Shown here piece after piece: positions 26,949-38,720 of a stretch of DNA of 64,000 nucleotides (position 1 is its first letter; each line of letters starts with the position of its first letter). Where the stretch lies: the NCBI GenBank assembly GCA_013399115.1, contig VXAA01005636.1, positions 15,605 through 79,604 on the forward strand, written 5' to 3'. Position numbers and translations under genes: made by a program. The stretch is from Anseranas semipalmata (Eukaryota; Chordata; Aves; Anseriformes; Anseranatidae). A model generated the notes under the pieces. The model made no database searches. It was given only the letters and a program-made list of their open reading frames with translations, and was not told the origin of the DNA.

Positions 26949-29193
26949 AAAACACAGAAAGGTTTGTGAGTGTATCAGTAGAACAGCATATGAAAAAGGG
27001 AGCTGTGTTCACATTCAGAAAGAACATTAGGTTACAGTGTGAAGCAATGACAGTCTATCTTCAACCACTCTTTTTGGAAGGTGTGGGAAAAGGATATATA
27101 CATCTGGACATTTCACTAAAAAGATACTTATTAAAAATTTTTTTTTTTTTAACAACATCTATACAAGGTTAAATCTCATCTTTACAGACAATAACCAAAC
27201 CTTTATTTATGATGAAAAACAACATGTGCAAAACCTTCTGGATTACAATTATGATGTTAATATCTATTATTTCCACCAACACACACACTTGCATAATTCT
27301 GTACTTTCAGGTTCAAAATTAACATTTGAAAGATGTATGTATAATTAAATTACCTATTTCAAATATAAGCAAGAAGTATTTCATCTTTAAGAAACATGAA
27401 GAATGCTTTGGAAGATCACGTGAAAGTTTTGGTCACACATAAAATGGACAAACCAGAGAGTTAAAATAAAAATCATAATGCCCAGCTGTATTTTCTTTCC
27501 AATGCTAATGGAGATCCTGAAATAATTACACTGGGTCTCACAGAAAATAGAAATATTGTCATTTGGCTCAGTAGCTATATTTCTACTTCTCATTCTGAAT
27601 GTCACAGTGTTTATAAATCAGCACCTGAGTTCTTCCTCACAAGGAAATGTGAGGTAATGCAATTATATGGAAATGGATAAGAAATTGTGGAGGATTAGAC
27701 ACTTCACATGGGATAGCCCTATAATTGCTATGTTCATGTTAGCAAATAGAGACTTCTGGCACTTAAAAAAGAGAAATTACTATATCTGAAGTGCCCTAGT
27801 GAGAATTTACTAATATGTGGAATTGACATCCACTCTAGATATTTTGGCAGCCATGATGAAAGCCAAGACCCATGGGAGATCCAAGTACATATTTGTTCAT
27901 TGAATGGCAGGTATGTTCACAACACAAACATGCTTACGAAGGTACCCCTTAGAAAGAAATGTTGCTTCAGACAAATGTTTTTACTGTCTTATATAAAGCA
28001 AGCAGAACGGGAGTATAGCTGTGAATGGATCCTCACTGGGTGGTTTGGTTTTGAATTAACTCTGCTTTTCTCTCTCTATTCAGCCAGTCACAGCAGGTGA
28101 AGTAGCTGATTTCCTTTGTTTAGTTCATAAACAAAAACCTAGATTTTCTTTTTTCTTCTCAGAGATTTTGCTGCAGAGAAGCTTGCATTGGTTAGCAATA
28201 AAACATCAAGAGGGAGGATGGAATACCACTGTGTAAGATCTATAAATACATGCTGGCTTTTTATATATGTATCATAAATGCAATTAGAATAGGAAGTGCT
28301 GTGCTACTGTTAACTTCACGGAACAAGCATTATTGAAAATTTCTCTGATGTATACACTATCAGATACCATAGCACCTATTTTCCCAATGTAGAAAACTGG
28401 CTTTAACAGGTGTTACAATCACTCTACTTTTCTGAGAAAAGTCCTTATGTACAACTGCAGTTTCCAGTGGCTCTTATTGAAAATTAAATGAATCCTTCCA
28501 GGGAGGACAGATGAGTTATTCTTGATGTGAAAAGCTGTGAAAAACTCTGTTTTGAGCAGCTTTATATAACATAATTTACTCTGGATTTAACAGACTACAA
28601 ATAGTATTTTGTTTCCAATGTTCCTTACAGTTCCTCTGTGTCTGTACACCTCTGGTTTCTGCATTAATCTTTGAGTAATCGTTTTCGATAACTTGCCTTT
28701 GAAACACAGCCATCATGTTACACGATGTCATATATCATTTGTGAGCTTTTGATCTACTTTTATCAGGTTGATCTGCAAGGATCCATCCCAGCCACCTCTA
28801 TGTATGACTTGCCTAATTGCAATCATAAGTCTGAAAACTAACATCCCTCACTGCATTAAATAATCCCTAAGAATACATCAAACATAATATATAAAACTGT
28901 TCAAAGTGCATATGGAATACACCAAGACCTCAGTGTTCCAAGTTAACTGAACTGAGTTGAATTATTGTGAATGGGAAATAAAATCTTAATTTGCCAAGGC
29001 TAAAATGGAAGTGTCAGGATCAAACCATTACAGTAATGGGTGACAATAGTATACAAATATGGGATCAAAGATAGCCTGCCAGAACCGTCCATGGAGCTCT
29101 GCATGCAAAGACATACAGCACAGAGTGGCTTTATTTGATTCCAATACATAGAATCAAAAAGACAAGGAAAAATAAAGTAAAATATAATATCCA

Positions 29194-29194
<1 letters not shown>
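26949..29194. other. Unique AT-rich sequence, no gene seen
   Basis: No recognisable element or exon; a T-run lies at about 27139-27150. Confidence 0.5.

Positions 29195-29258
<64 letters not shown>
29195..29258. repeat. Long poly(A) tract, interrupted once
   Basis: Thirty-two A, one C, thirty-one A. No SINE, L1 or gene-like sequence precedes it on the plus strand. It produces spurious poly-Lys and poly-Phe frames on the two strands. Homopolymer length in an assembly is unreliable. Confidence 0.95.
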
Positions 29259-29261
<3 letters not shown>

Positions 29262-30354
29262 TGCTAAAGACAAGGGAAAGCTTCTTTGAGGGCAAAAAAT
29301 ATTTCCCTTGCATTTCAACTTTTGATTCACTGCATTTTTCAGTAAGTAGAAGATATTTATGCATTTTAATAAAATGCAATTCTTTATATAGATAGTAGTT
29401 TGTCACTTCTAAATTCAGCGGATATTAAGCCTTTTTGTTTGCTTGTTTCATGCTATGTTGTACATTCCCTCCAGAAACTTGTATATATTGATCTGGGCAG
29501 GAATCAATTATGGTGTCCATAACCACCATAACCTGGGATTTTACAAGACTTTTAAACTGCTCCTAATTCTAATACCTTTGAATTGAGTAGTAAAATTAAC
29601 TCTGATATTAGCAAAAGCAGAATTAAGACAGTATTATATGGATTTTTTCTTTTAACATTTTTTTTCTTTATTTTGCATACTTTTTGTTTGTCTCAGATTC
29701 TACCATTTTTGGCTTATAAACAGTTTGACTAATAATAAAACTCAGAGACATATGGGTATAGACAAGAAAAATAACACATTCATTTAGGAAAATATAGACA
29801 ATAAAATTTCCACATAATGAGGAATTTCTCTTAATCAAGGCTGCTTTCTATGCAGTCAAACATCCAGTTGTGAGACACGCCATAGAGAAAATATTTTTGT
29901 GACAAATTTGGTGCACTGCTTTCTGCTCCTAAATGAGGTCCCACCATAGAACGTGTATAGCTGAAATTCTTTTCTTCGGTGGCTGTCACAGTCCCTAGAA
30001 ATACTGTTTTTCATGCTGGCTGTAGACTGAATACTTCACTTTCAGGTGAACAATATCAGTTACTTGAAGGCAACATTTGATCCTTTTTGGCTTAAAAAAT
30101 AATTTATGCAAAATTCAGTTATTTAAATGTCCCTCTTTGGGGACAGGGTAAGCACCAGAATTGGTCCAAATCCAAAATGTGTGGTAACTGAACAAATCTC
30201 TGTTACAGTGAATATCTGTACAGCTTGTAGAGAGCCTGAGAACATCACCGCAGAGTGGAAAGTAGTCCCATGATGAGGGTCGTTGACTAAGGAGGTAAAA
30301 GAATGGCAGGATCTATTTGGATTTCTGACACTAAAGGCAAATAACCTACCATCT
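29259..30354. other. Unique sequence, no gene seen
   Basis: No recognisable element or exon. Confidence 0.5.
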
Positions 30355-30530
30355 TGTACTGGGTCTGGCTGGGTTGGAGTTAACTTTGCACTTGCAGCTA
30401 GAACAGCCCTGGTATCACACCAATGTTTTGAGCAGTACTGGCACAGCACCAAGGCTGTCTCTTCAACTCCCCCCTACCTCACTCCCCCCAAAGGCCAATA
30501 ACAGCTGCGGGGGGAGAATAAAAAGGGGGG
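30355..30530 (+). mobile_element. ERV LTR fragment, 5' part
   Basis: It starts TGTACTGGGTCTGGCTGGG, the same first word as the LTR at 33711, and continues with GGAGTTAACTTTGC, AGCTAGAACAGCCCTGGTAT and GCACAGCACCAAGGCTGTCT. After a pyrimidine-rich stretch it reaches GAATAAAAAGGGGGG, a possible TATA-like element. The remaining 3' half of the LTR (the TCTTTATCTCAACC and CCACCACA words) is not found, so it is truncated or the rest has diverged. The following 500 bp (to about 31010) could be linked but is not recognised. Confidence 0.8.
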
Positions 30531-32340
30531 ACTCTCCTTATTCATTACTTCTTTTCCACTTGAAATATTATATGCACCGCTTCAAGAACTGTAGCTTCAT
30601 TAATGAGATGAGTGTTTTACACTATATTGTCCAAGGGACTCCTTTAAGCTGAGTTAACATTCCAAGCTTGATTGTTTTCAGTGACCAATGAAGCTGTATC
30701 GTGAGCAAGACTCTACAAGGACATTAGTGAATTTTGGCATGATGAATCTCACCAAGGATGGGATCTGTGCAGTGTGCCATGCCCTGATCGGAGATCCATC
30801 TCCTGCTGTATCATCTCAGAGATCCTAGGATGAGAAAGGGGTGTGATATTTTATAACTTATAACTTTATAACCTTTTATGGGCCTTTAGTAAATAGTTAT
30901 CTCACTTGCAAGTTTTTATACCTTTCTTAATGGGATCTGGATGAACCAGCACCCCACCATCTCCCTGGTCATTTTTACTGTGAAAGTTAGCTGCATGGAA
31001 AGAATAATGTTCTGCTTTTAGGTATTAATGTAAGAAAGAAAAGAAAAAATGTTTAGAGCATGGAATAAGTATTTGCTCTGTGATCTTTCAGGCTGAGTAG
31101 TCTAAGATGTGGCAGCTATCACTACCTGGACTACCTACAGGGACAATTCCCTGAGGAACAGCCTTCTGAGTCTTTTTTCTGATGACATACACTTTCACTT
31201 AATATCTAGCGTGTTCCAATAGCCAGAAATCCCTTTTCCCATCATTCTTTGGAAAAAAAGAATCTGTAATTTCTTCATTTAGTCTGTCACGATCATGCCT
31301 ATTCTGTACGTACAAGAGGTACCTTAACGTAATCATAGCATTATCACAGCCAGTACCAAAATCAAAAAAAGCATGGGTCTCTATCATTATATTTCAAATA
31401 CCTTTTTCATCACCGAATGCTGGACTCCCTATCTTTACAGCTTTTTGAGAAGAAGTTTTGATTCAAGAGCTTGGAAGGTAATCCTTGCCTGAAAATACTT
31501 TTCTAACTTAATCTAAGTGTTCTTTGTCATTATTACTGGAGGAAAGTATCAGGAAATATTAGATGTGGGCAAGCAAAAACCTTGTACATGAGCACAAACT
31601 AGTAGTCTCAGCATACCACTTATTTTTATTACCAAAAAATGTATTTTGGGTCTTTCTATTTCAGAATGAACATTCACAAAATGTTTCTTTCACCCAACAA
31701 ATGTTTTAGTGGAGAAGACAATGAGCTGTTTGAGTGAATGAGGCCCAAGGAGCAACAAATACAAACAAACAGCAATAGACAAGGGTAATGAAAAAAGTGA
31801 TTTAATTCAGATGTAAAGCTCCCAGAATACTCCCCAAATTTTGTCTGCTATAGCAATACATATTTTAAAACGCAAAATATTCTGTATATTTGACGTCATC
31901 AACATTTCAGCACCTTGGCCAGCAACACAATCTACTCCAAACTTAGTTTTCCTGCCAGGCTCTCGGGAACAGGTTAACGAATTTACTTACCATAGGCCAG
32001 CAGTGTTGTATGCATGCACACCTGGGGGAGGACAAGAGCAGGATGAACTGCTTAAGCAGCATTTGAACATTTAATAGAGACTGAGTGCATTTAGCACTCC
32101 AGAAACCAGCTGTAATTTGAGGACCCAAATATTCAAAGAAAGAAAGAAAATCAAGGGTTACTTTAAAAATTTAGTACTTTAAAAATAAAGTACCCTGATA
32201 TTACTGCTTGTCAAACAGGTAGTATTGATAAGTGCTTCAAAGAACAACATGAATTCTAAAATTATTTGCTAAGCTTTCACTTTATTTTCATACTATCTTG
32301 CTTTTACTATATCTCACAGGTTCAAATTCCTAAATCATTG
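30531..32340. other. Unique sequence, no gene seen
   Basis: 30660-31000 has a more structured look (short direct repeat TTATAACTTATAACTTTATAA near 30850) but could not be assigned to any family. No exon seen. Confidence 0.4.
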
Positions 32341-32412
32341 TTTTTTTTTGTTGTTGTTGTTGTTGTTGTTGTTTTTGTTTTGTTTTTTAAAAAAACCTAC
32401 AACAACAACAAA
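32341..32412. repeat. (TTG)n facing (CAA)n: inverted simple repeat
   Basis: A T-run and about eight TTG units are followed within 30 bp by an A-run and CAACAACAACAAAAAA. The two arms are complementary, so the single strand could fold into a long hairpin. Confidence 0.85.
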
Positions 32413-33255
32413 AAATTAAAATGGAAATTCAGCAAATGTTAAACCTTTATGGGAACTTAAATTCATATAGGTCTATTAAGGTCAGTCAAGGAACAAATAC
32501 TTCATTTTTAGCTCAGCATAACAGTAGCACACCAAGTAAAAACAAATTTTGCATGTCTTCTGACTGTATCAAAAGAAAGCAAAAATGTACTTGCTTAATG
32601 TGCTGGATCTAAAACTCTTCTCCAGCAACAATCCAAAACCCCAAATAGGCAGGAGGTCTTATAGTCATAAGAGAGGTGTCCTACAAAATTCGATCTGGAA
32701 TATTTTTGCCTTGCAAGAATATTTACTATCCTGTCAAAGTCATAGTACTGAAAAAAATCTATGCAACTCACATTTTTATATTGTTCATATGATTTATGGT
32801 TTCTTTGATACATATTTTCTGTTGAAATGAATTCTGCTTCTCAGACCTTTGCTTTACTTGTCCTTCTATTCTATTTTGGATATTGAATGTATGTATAAAT
32901 GGAGCCATGCTAATTCTGACATAAAAACACTATTAAAAATTCAGTGATGTTTCAGTTTTATCACCAAATGGCACAAGTTTCCTAACTATTTACTATTATG
33001 GAATAATGAACTAGGAATACTTTTATAGAGGTAAACAGCTGGACCTATATGTTTAGCTGCTTCTTTCCATGTCTTTTGTGTAGTTTTACACTACTGCTAC
33101 TAGATGGAGGATGCACTCATCCCTGCTGGGCATTCACCACCCTGCTCTAATTCCCTTGATCACTGGGACTAACACAACTATGCACTGTACCCTTCACACT
33201 GGACATCCATGAAAGTGTCCAGGTGTTCTGTCTGTGGCTAATGACTCCATCTTTG
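32413..33255. other. Unique sequence, no gene seen
   Basis: No recognisable element or exon. Confidence 0.5.
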
Positions 33256-33300
33256 GGATAGGATAGAATAGGATAGGATAGGATAGGATAGGATAGGATA
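33256..33300. repeat. (GGATA)n microsatellite at a CR1 3' terminus
   Basis: Nine units, the second or third reading GAATA. It occupies the exact place where other minus-strand CR1 copies here carry ATAGAATCATAGAAT, so it seems to have grown from the CR1 terminal repeat. Confidence 0.95.
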
Positions 33301-33545
33301 GTTCAATTGGAAGGGGCCTACAAAGATTATCATGCCCAACTGCCTGACCACTTCAGGGCTAAACAAAAGTTAAAGCATATTAATGAGGGCAATATCCAAA
33401 TACCTCTTGAACACTGACAGGCATGGGGCATCAGCCACCTCTCTCGAAAGCCTGTTCCAGTGTTTGACCACCCTCACAGTAAAGAAACGTTATTAATATC
33501 CAGTCTGAAGCTCACCTGGCACAGCTTTGTGCCGTTCCCCATCAT
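33301..33545 (-). mobile_element. CR1 LINE, 3'-terminal fragment
   Basis: After the pentanucleotide array it reads TTCAATTGGAAGGGGCCTAC, then CAAATACCTCTTGAACACTG, GGCATGGGGCATCAGCCACC and CCTGTTCCAGTGTTTGACCA, finishing near GCTTTGTGCCGTTCCCC. That is the reverse of the CR1 ORF2 end and 3' UTR. It contains an A-rich insertion near 33360-33390. Confidence 0.93.
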
Positions 33546-33710
33546 CGACATTTTTAACATTGTTTGTGCTATCTAGCAAACGTGGACTGAGTGTGTACCT
33601 ATACACTTGTAAGTATGGTTCACTTGATCAGAAAGCCATAAAGTGGTCTAAAAGCTTCTATAAGACCAGAAGTGTGAATGCATTCACCACTGAAAACTCT
33701 ATCTGTCTTC

Positions 33711-34136
33711 TGTACTGGGTCTGGCCGGGATAGAGTTAACTTTCCCTGCAGCAGCCCTTGTAGCTAGAACAGCGCTGGTATCACACCANNNNNNNNNNNN
33801 NNNNNNNNNNNNNNNNNNNNNNNNNNNNNNNNNNNNNNNNNNNNNNNNNNNNNNNNNNNNNNNNNNNNNNNNNNNNNNNNNNNNNNNNNNNNNNNNNNNN
33901 NNNNNNNNNNNNNNNNNNNNNNNNNNNNNNNNNNNNNNNNNNNNNNNNNNNNNNNNNNNNNNNNNNNNNNNNNNNNNNNNNNNNNNNNNNNNNNNNNNNN
34001 NNNNNNNNNNNNNNNNTTAAACTATCCTTATCTCAACCTGTGAGTTTTTTTTTTCCTCCCCCTCTTCCTTTGAGGAGGGGGAGTGAGAGAGCGGTTGTGG
34101 TGGAGTTCAGCTGCCCAGCAGGGTAAAACCACCACA
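33711..34136 (+). mobile_element. Solo ERV LTR with perfect 5-bp target duplication, gap inside
   Basis: The left end is TGTACTGGGTCTGGCCGGGA and the right end GCAGGGTAAAACCACCACA. Flanking pentamers are identical (TCTTC at 33706-33710 and at 34137-34141), so the two ends are the true termini and the insertion is complete. A 5-bp duplication is typical of ERVL-class elements. Middle words match the LTR family (GTAGCTAGAACAGCGCTGGT, then CTATCCTTATCTCAACCTG after the gap). A 228-N gap covers 33789-34016. If its size is right the element is a 426-bp solo LTR; a hidden internal provirus cannot be excluded because gap sizes are often estimates. Confidence 0.92.
33789..34016. other. Assembly gap (228 N)
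   Basis: The gap lies entirely inside the solo LTR. Sequence on both sides belongs to the same LTR. Confidence 0.99.
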
Positions 34137-34141
34137 TCTTC

Positions 34142-36119
34142 ATTACTCCTAACAATGAATTATCATTTTTGTTGTTCATTTTAGAGGGAGATTTTTTTCC
34201 ATCATTCTCTGGTAACATTTCATCCACCATAAAAGACAGACTACTTTGTGGTTCTGAGACGTTTTCATTAATATCATAGTATCACCAACCCAGCCCCCTA
34301 GAGGTTATGGGAAACATTTGACAGTGCTTTGCTGCGTTCCTTTTTCTGCAAAACTTTAAAATCCAGCATGTCTGAATAAAATGTTAAAGCAGTTTTTGTG
34401 ATGACACATCCACACACCTAGAACCCTTTCATAAATGTGAGAGCCAAATTATTCCATCTATTATAAAAAATTCTCACACTTGCTTCTAAACTTTCACCAA
34501 ACATTTTTCATTCTTAAGCAAATGGGCAGAGCTACTATGGCAAACAACAGAAAAAGAAATTCCAGGTGTTGTGGAAAAGTGTAGAAAGGTAAGATGATTT
34601 CTTCCTCCTAACCTGCCTCTTCCTTAAGCCATGGTTATTTTCAATCATTTAGTATGACTGTATCTGTTCATTTATAGCTTGCCTGTTTTCAGGAGACAGA
34701 ATATCTGTATACATTCACTTTCTGAAGTTTTCCAGCTCCACTATAGGCCCACATTTCTGCTATAAATAGATATAATACTCTCCAGATGTTTCAGCATTTG
34801 TGACATTGCAAGTGAAAATATTTTGTTTCTGCATACCATCTTATTCAGAAGTTAAATTAGGCAAAATCATCCCTTTCTTCTTTCAGAGAAGAGGCTCAAA
34901 GTTCTCTGAGCTGGATCCAGATTTCTACCTGAAGTACTGTAAATCCAGAACAACTCAAATGGACTCTGTTTTTAGCAGTTTTACATAATAATTACCTGTT
35001 ATGAAATATCTGGTCCTCTTTTATCATAATTCACACTTTCTTCTTCCTGAAGTTTTTACCTTTCAAAGCACTTTATGAATCTATTTCCTCTAACCCTCTT
35101 AGAATTATATGTCTACATATAATTTCTTTCTTTCTTAATTACTTCTTTTAAAATTAGTATTAGGGTTTTCATAGCTTCTCATAGCAGTATAGACCATGAA
35201 CTCTTTATGATTCTACCTGACACCTTCTGTGTCACTTCTCACTCTTCATTATTTCCTGCAATCTGGTGACCAGCACTGTGTACAGCATCCATCCTCTGTT
35301 TTGATTTTGAAACATGCTGATATATATCACAAGTATTCACATGAATTTCATTAAAGGAATGTGAAGTTGTGAATTTAAACAACACGGGAGAATGAGGAAA
35401 TAGTAAACATATGACCCAAAGATGAAATGCTACCAGCTGAAGGACTAAGTAAGAGGATGTTCTGCTTTTCCACTGTAGCTTCTTCTATCGTGCCCCAATT
35501 TCTGTGTTCACTTTCAGAGAGATTGTTAGCTTTTTGTGTCATGTTCTAACCTTCAGGAAATTACAGTGAAGCAGTAACTTCACTGGATCCATTCAGTGAT
35601 CTAAGATCTAAGATCTAGGTTGGATCTATTCCTTCATATGAAGGATTTTATGAACCCCTCCTGGGGGAGAGAAGAAATGGGTCATTTGGTCAATCCTTCT
35701 GTTCCTGGGGCAAGCTCACACCCTTTCCCTATATCCCGCCATCTTTCACTTCTGCTGGTCTTGTACAGCAATGTTGTATGTATGGTGTGATTTTCTCCTC
35801 ACAATCTCCATTAATTTGGATAGACTACCAAAATTATACTATCTAAATCAGAACAGAAAGCCACAAAGCAAATAAAAGGTGTTACTGAAATCCAAGGCAG
35901 GGTGTTCTCCTGCCAAATAACAAAGGCCTGTGGCAGATAATGAGTGACTGAAAGCTTAATAAAAAAATTAAGGAAGCAATTTAAAATAAAAAAATGTATT
36001 GTCCCTCAGAACTCTTCAATCCACCTCTTCTTATTTTCAGACTGTATTCACTTGCTGCTATAACCTTGGTAGCTAAGTTAAATTTTTATGAAAAAAATCA
36101 CTGTTGGTAATGTATTTAC
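34142..36119. other. Unique sequence, no gene seen
   Basis: No exon or recognisable repeat. Local oddities are GATCTAAGATCTAAGATCTA at 35599-35618 and the perfect palindrome CCTTCATATGAAGG at 35631-35644. Confidence 0.5.
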
Positions 36120-36330
36120 TAACCTTGTATACTATCCTTTCACACAGTACAGTATGAAAAGACTCCTTCATGTCCATGTAGATTATATCTCTTCCCTGAT
36201 TCTTGTCATCTCTCATTGTCATCTACTCAAAGAAGTTAATCAGGTCTCTTGAGCCAGCCCTCCTTTTCATAAACTCATCTTAATAATTTGCCTGGTTTCT
36301 GCCTCTTTTTATGAAATGGATCCAGGACTA
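36120..36330 (-). mobile_element. Possible ancient CR1 remnant
   Basis: Words CTCCTTCATGTCCATGTAGA, TCATCTACTCAAAGAAGTTA, ATCAGGTCTCTTGAGCCAGC and CCTTTTCATAAACTCATCTT occur in the order seen in reversed old CR1 ORF2, where the region encodes the reverse transcriptase fingers and palm. The match is from memory and short, so it is tentative. Confidence 0.45.
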
Positions 36331-36357
36331 ATCTATCTATCTATCCATCTATCTATC
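36331..36357. repeat. (ATCT)n microsatellite
   Basis: Six to seven ATCT units with one CATC variant, just before a short A-rich spacer and the (AG)n array. Confidence 0.9.
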
Positions 36358-36370
36358 AAAAATAAAAATT

Positions 36371-36372
<2 letters not shown>

Positions 36373-36415
<43 letters not shown>
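36373..36415. repeat. (AG)21 microsatellite
   Basis: Twenty-one perfect AG dinucleotides, followed shortly by AAACAAACAAACAAATAAAC. Confidence 0.97.
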
Positions 36416-36417
<2 letters not shown>

Positions 36418-38327
36418 ATCCACATCAGAAAACAAACAAACAAATAAACCAAAACAAAAAATTACTGGAGAAATAGGAAGTGTTAGGAACATGTATTTAA
36501 TCAGTACAGCTAACTCTGTACTGAAGTGGCTAGAGCTCCTTAACAGCTAGACTATGCATGCTGGCAAATTCATCTTCAGCTAGTAAGTAGGCTACAGGAA
36601 TGTCCTTGAGCACCATCCAACTTCCAAATCTTAGGCTGCAGCCATTGCCAGCATATCAATAAGGGTGTGTTTCTCTCAACATCTGTTACCTAATATTGTG
36701 AGAAATCTTAAAGGAAATGTCTGTATACAAATTATATTCAGGCTGTATTTAAATCTTTTCTATTTTTCCACACTGTATTTTGGGGGCCAGATTCTCTCAT
36801 TCTATTTTCATGAATATCTGCAGTTCTGGTGTTTGCTACCATTTAAGCATTTGATTTCACAAAAGATGTCTTTCCAAAGAAACCTCACATATGTATTTAT
36901 TAGTACTATATATTCTACAGAATGAAGATGTAACTATATATACAACATGTATAGTCTTAATTGACCCCCTTCTTGTGGGTACTTTTGCTACAGTCCTGAC
37001 ATAGGTTTCTTCATTTGTTTTTCTCACAGTACCCTTCTTCGAAAATAAGTATCTTCTCAATAGCTGCTTTGATCTTCCAATCCAATCTGTGTTCATTGCC
37101 TGTTTAACCAAGCACTTCTCAGAATTTGTGTTATAAACAATGATTTTCTTCCTGTTCATTTCAGTATGTAAGCATTTCAAAGGCACTAACACAGAACACC
37201 TGTGATCTTAGATTGTAGGGTTTTATAGCTGGAAACAAAACTGACAAAAGCCTATGCTAAAATGATTGTGTTTTCACACATTTTGAATGCTCTGCTTGTG
37301 AAAGCTGTTCTCAAGGATCTGCTTTTTCAGCTACTTGACCAATGCACTTAGTTCAATAGAAGTGTGAGTGTACAGCACCCATAGAATTCGGACCACGATG
37401 TCTCTGAGCAGCTTCAAAAGAGATCATGCAATGAGTAATCTTTTCCTTTCTGAACTCCACCTGCTAGTGACACAGGCCTCTAAACTCAGCTCTGTAGACT
37501 ATGGCTCAGTATTTTGCAGTCGACATACACTTTCCCAGGCTCTAAGCTCTACAAGCACATCTTTGAAACAGTGTTATGTCCAGAATGACAGTATTTTTCT
37601 CTATATGTTATCCACTGTTTCCTTGCAGCACTTGATCTCCAGTTCTCTGGTTTCATCCTCATCAATCTTGTCCTACGACATTAGGCTATTAAACACAACA
37701 AAGTGCTGGTGTATTTATGAAGATAGTAGACAAAGATTTGAACTGGAATGATTACTAGTTTTGGAAAGAAGTTACACATAAAATTGAAACATGTAATTCC
37801 AATAAATCCTAGGACATCTTATGTCAAATGTATTTCTTATAGTTCTGTTCAGTCTGACAGCTTTTGAACACATATTCAAGTGGTATCCTCACCATGGACA
37901 CTACATCAGCGCTGGAATTCTTCTACTGTTTCCATTCCTCCCAGCTCAAGCATAGCTGGAGTTCTTGCTTTCATTCAATGTAAAGGCAACTCGGATGACT
38001 CTTCTATGAGATTGACAACTCTCATATCCAGAATCCTTTCCAAATTTCACCTACTGTCCTCCTCTTCAGAAAGGAAATATTGCTAATTTAGTTTCAGTTT
38101 CTTCTTCCCTGTTGTGATCAATACACAACCTTAATATCTTTTAAGGTACCATACATGATGAATGGTATTACTTGTGCATCAGCTCATTTAAATCTGAAAC
38201 CTCCAACACATCCCCTGCTTCTTATCAAAAACAGTTTCAGACACAGAAATAAAAAATGTATACAGACGAGCCTCCGAAGACCTCCTCCTCCCTGGTCCCT
38301 TCTCCTCACTTCTTCAGACACACATTT
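36416..38327. other. Mostly unique sequence, no gene supported
   Basis: Contains a 127-codon serine-rich plus-strand open frame (37368-37751) and a 111-codon minus-strand frame (36857-37192). Neither resembles a known family, and I see no splice or initiation evidence strong enough to call a gene. Confidence 0.45.
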
Positions 38328-38720
38328 TCACAGAATCACAGAATCCTTTAGGTTAGAAGAGACCTTCAAGATCACCTAGTCCGACCTATGACCTAACACT
38401 AACAATCCCTCCACTAGACCATGTCGCTAAGCTCTACATCTAAACATCTTTTAAATACATCCAGGGATGGTGACTCAACCAATTCCCTGGGCAGCCTGTT
38501 CCAATGTCTAACAACCCTTTCAGTAAAGAATTTTTTCCTAATATCTAACCTAACCTCCCCTGGCGCAACTTTAGCCCATTCCCCCTCATCCTATCACCTG
38601 ACACGTGGGAGAAGAGACCAATCCCAACCTCGCTACAGCCTCCTTTCAGGTACCTGTAGAGAGCGATAAGGCCACCCCTGAGCCTCCTCTTCTCCAGGCT
38701 AAACAACCACAGCTCCCTCA
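38328..38720 (-). mobile_element. CR1 LINE, 3' end (GATTCTGT subfamily)
   Basis: It starts TCACAGAATCACAGAATCC on the plus strand, then AAGATCACCTAGTCCGACCT, TATGACCTAACACTAACAAT, GGGCAGCCTGTTCCAATGTC, and ends at CTGAGCCTCCTCTTCTCCAG plus AGCTCCCTCA. It reads back from the 3' end well into late ORF2. The subfamily words match 25541 and 41686. The 5' break is abrupt. Confidence 0.95.

Noticed and set aside
29131..29406. Poly-Phe and poly-Lys frames
   Set aside because: They are translations of a poly(A) tract.
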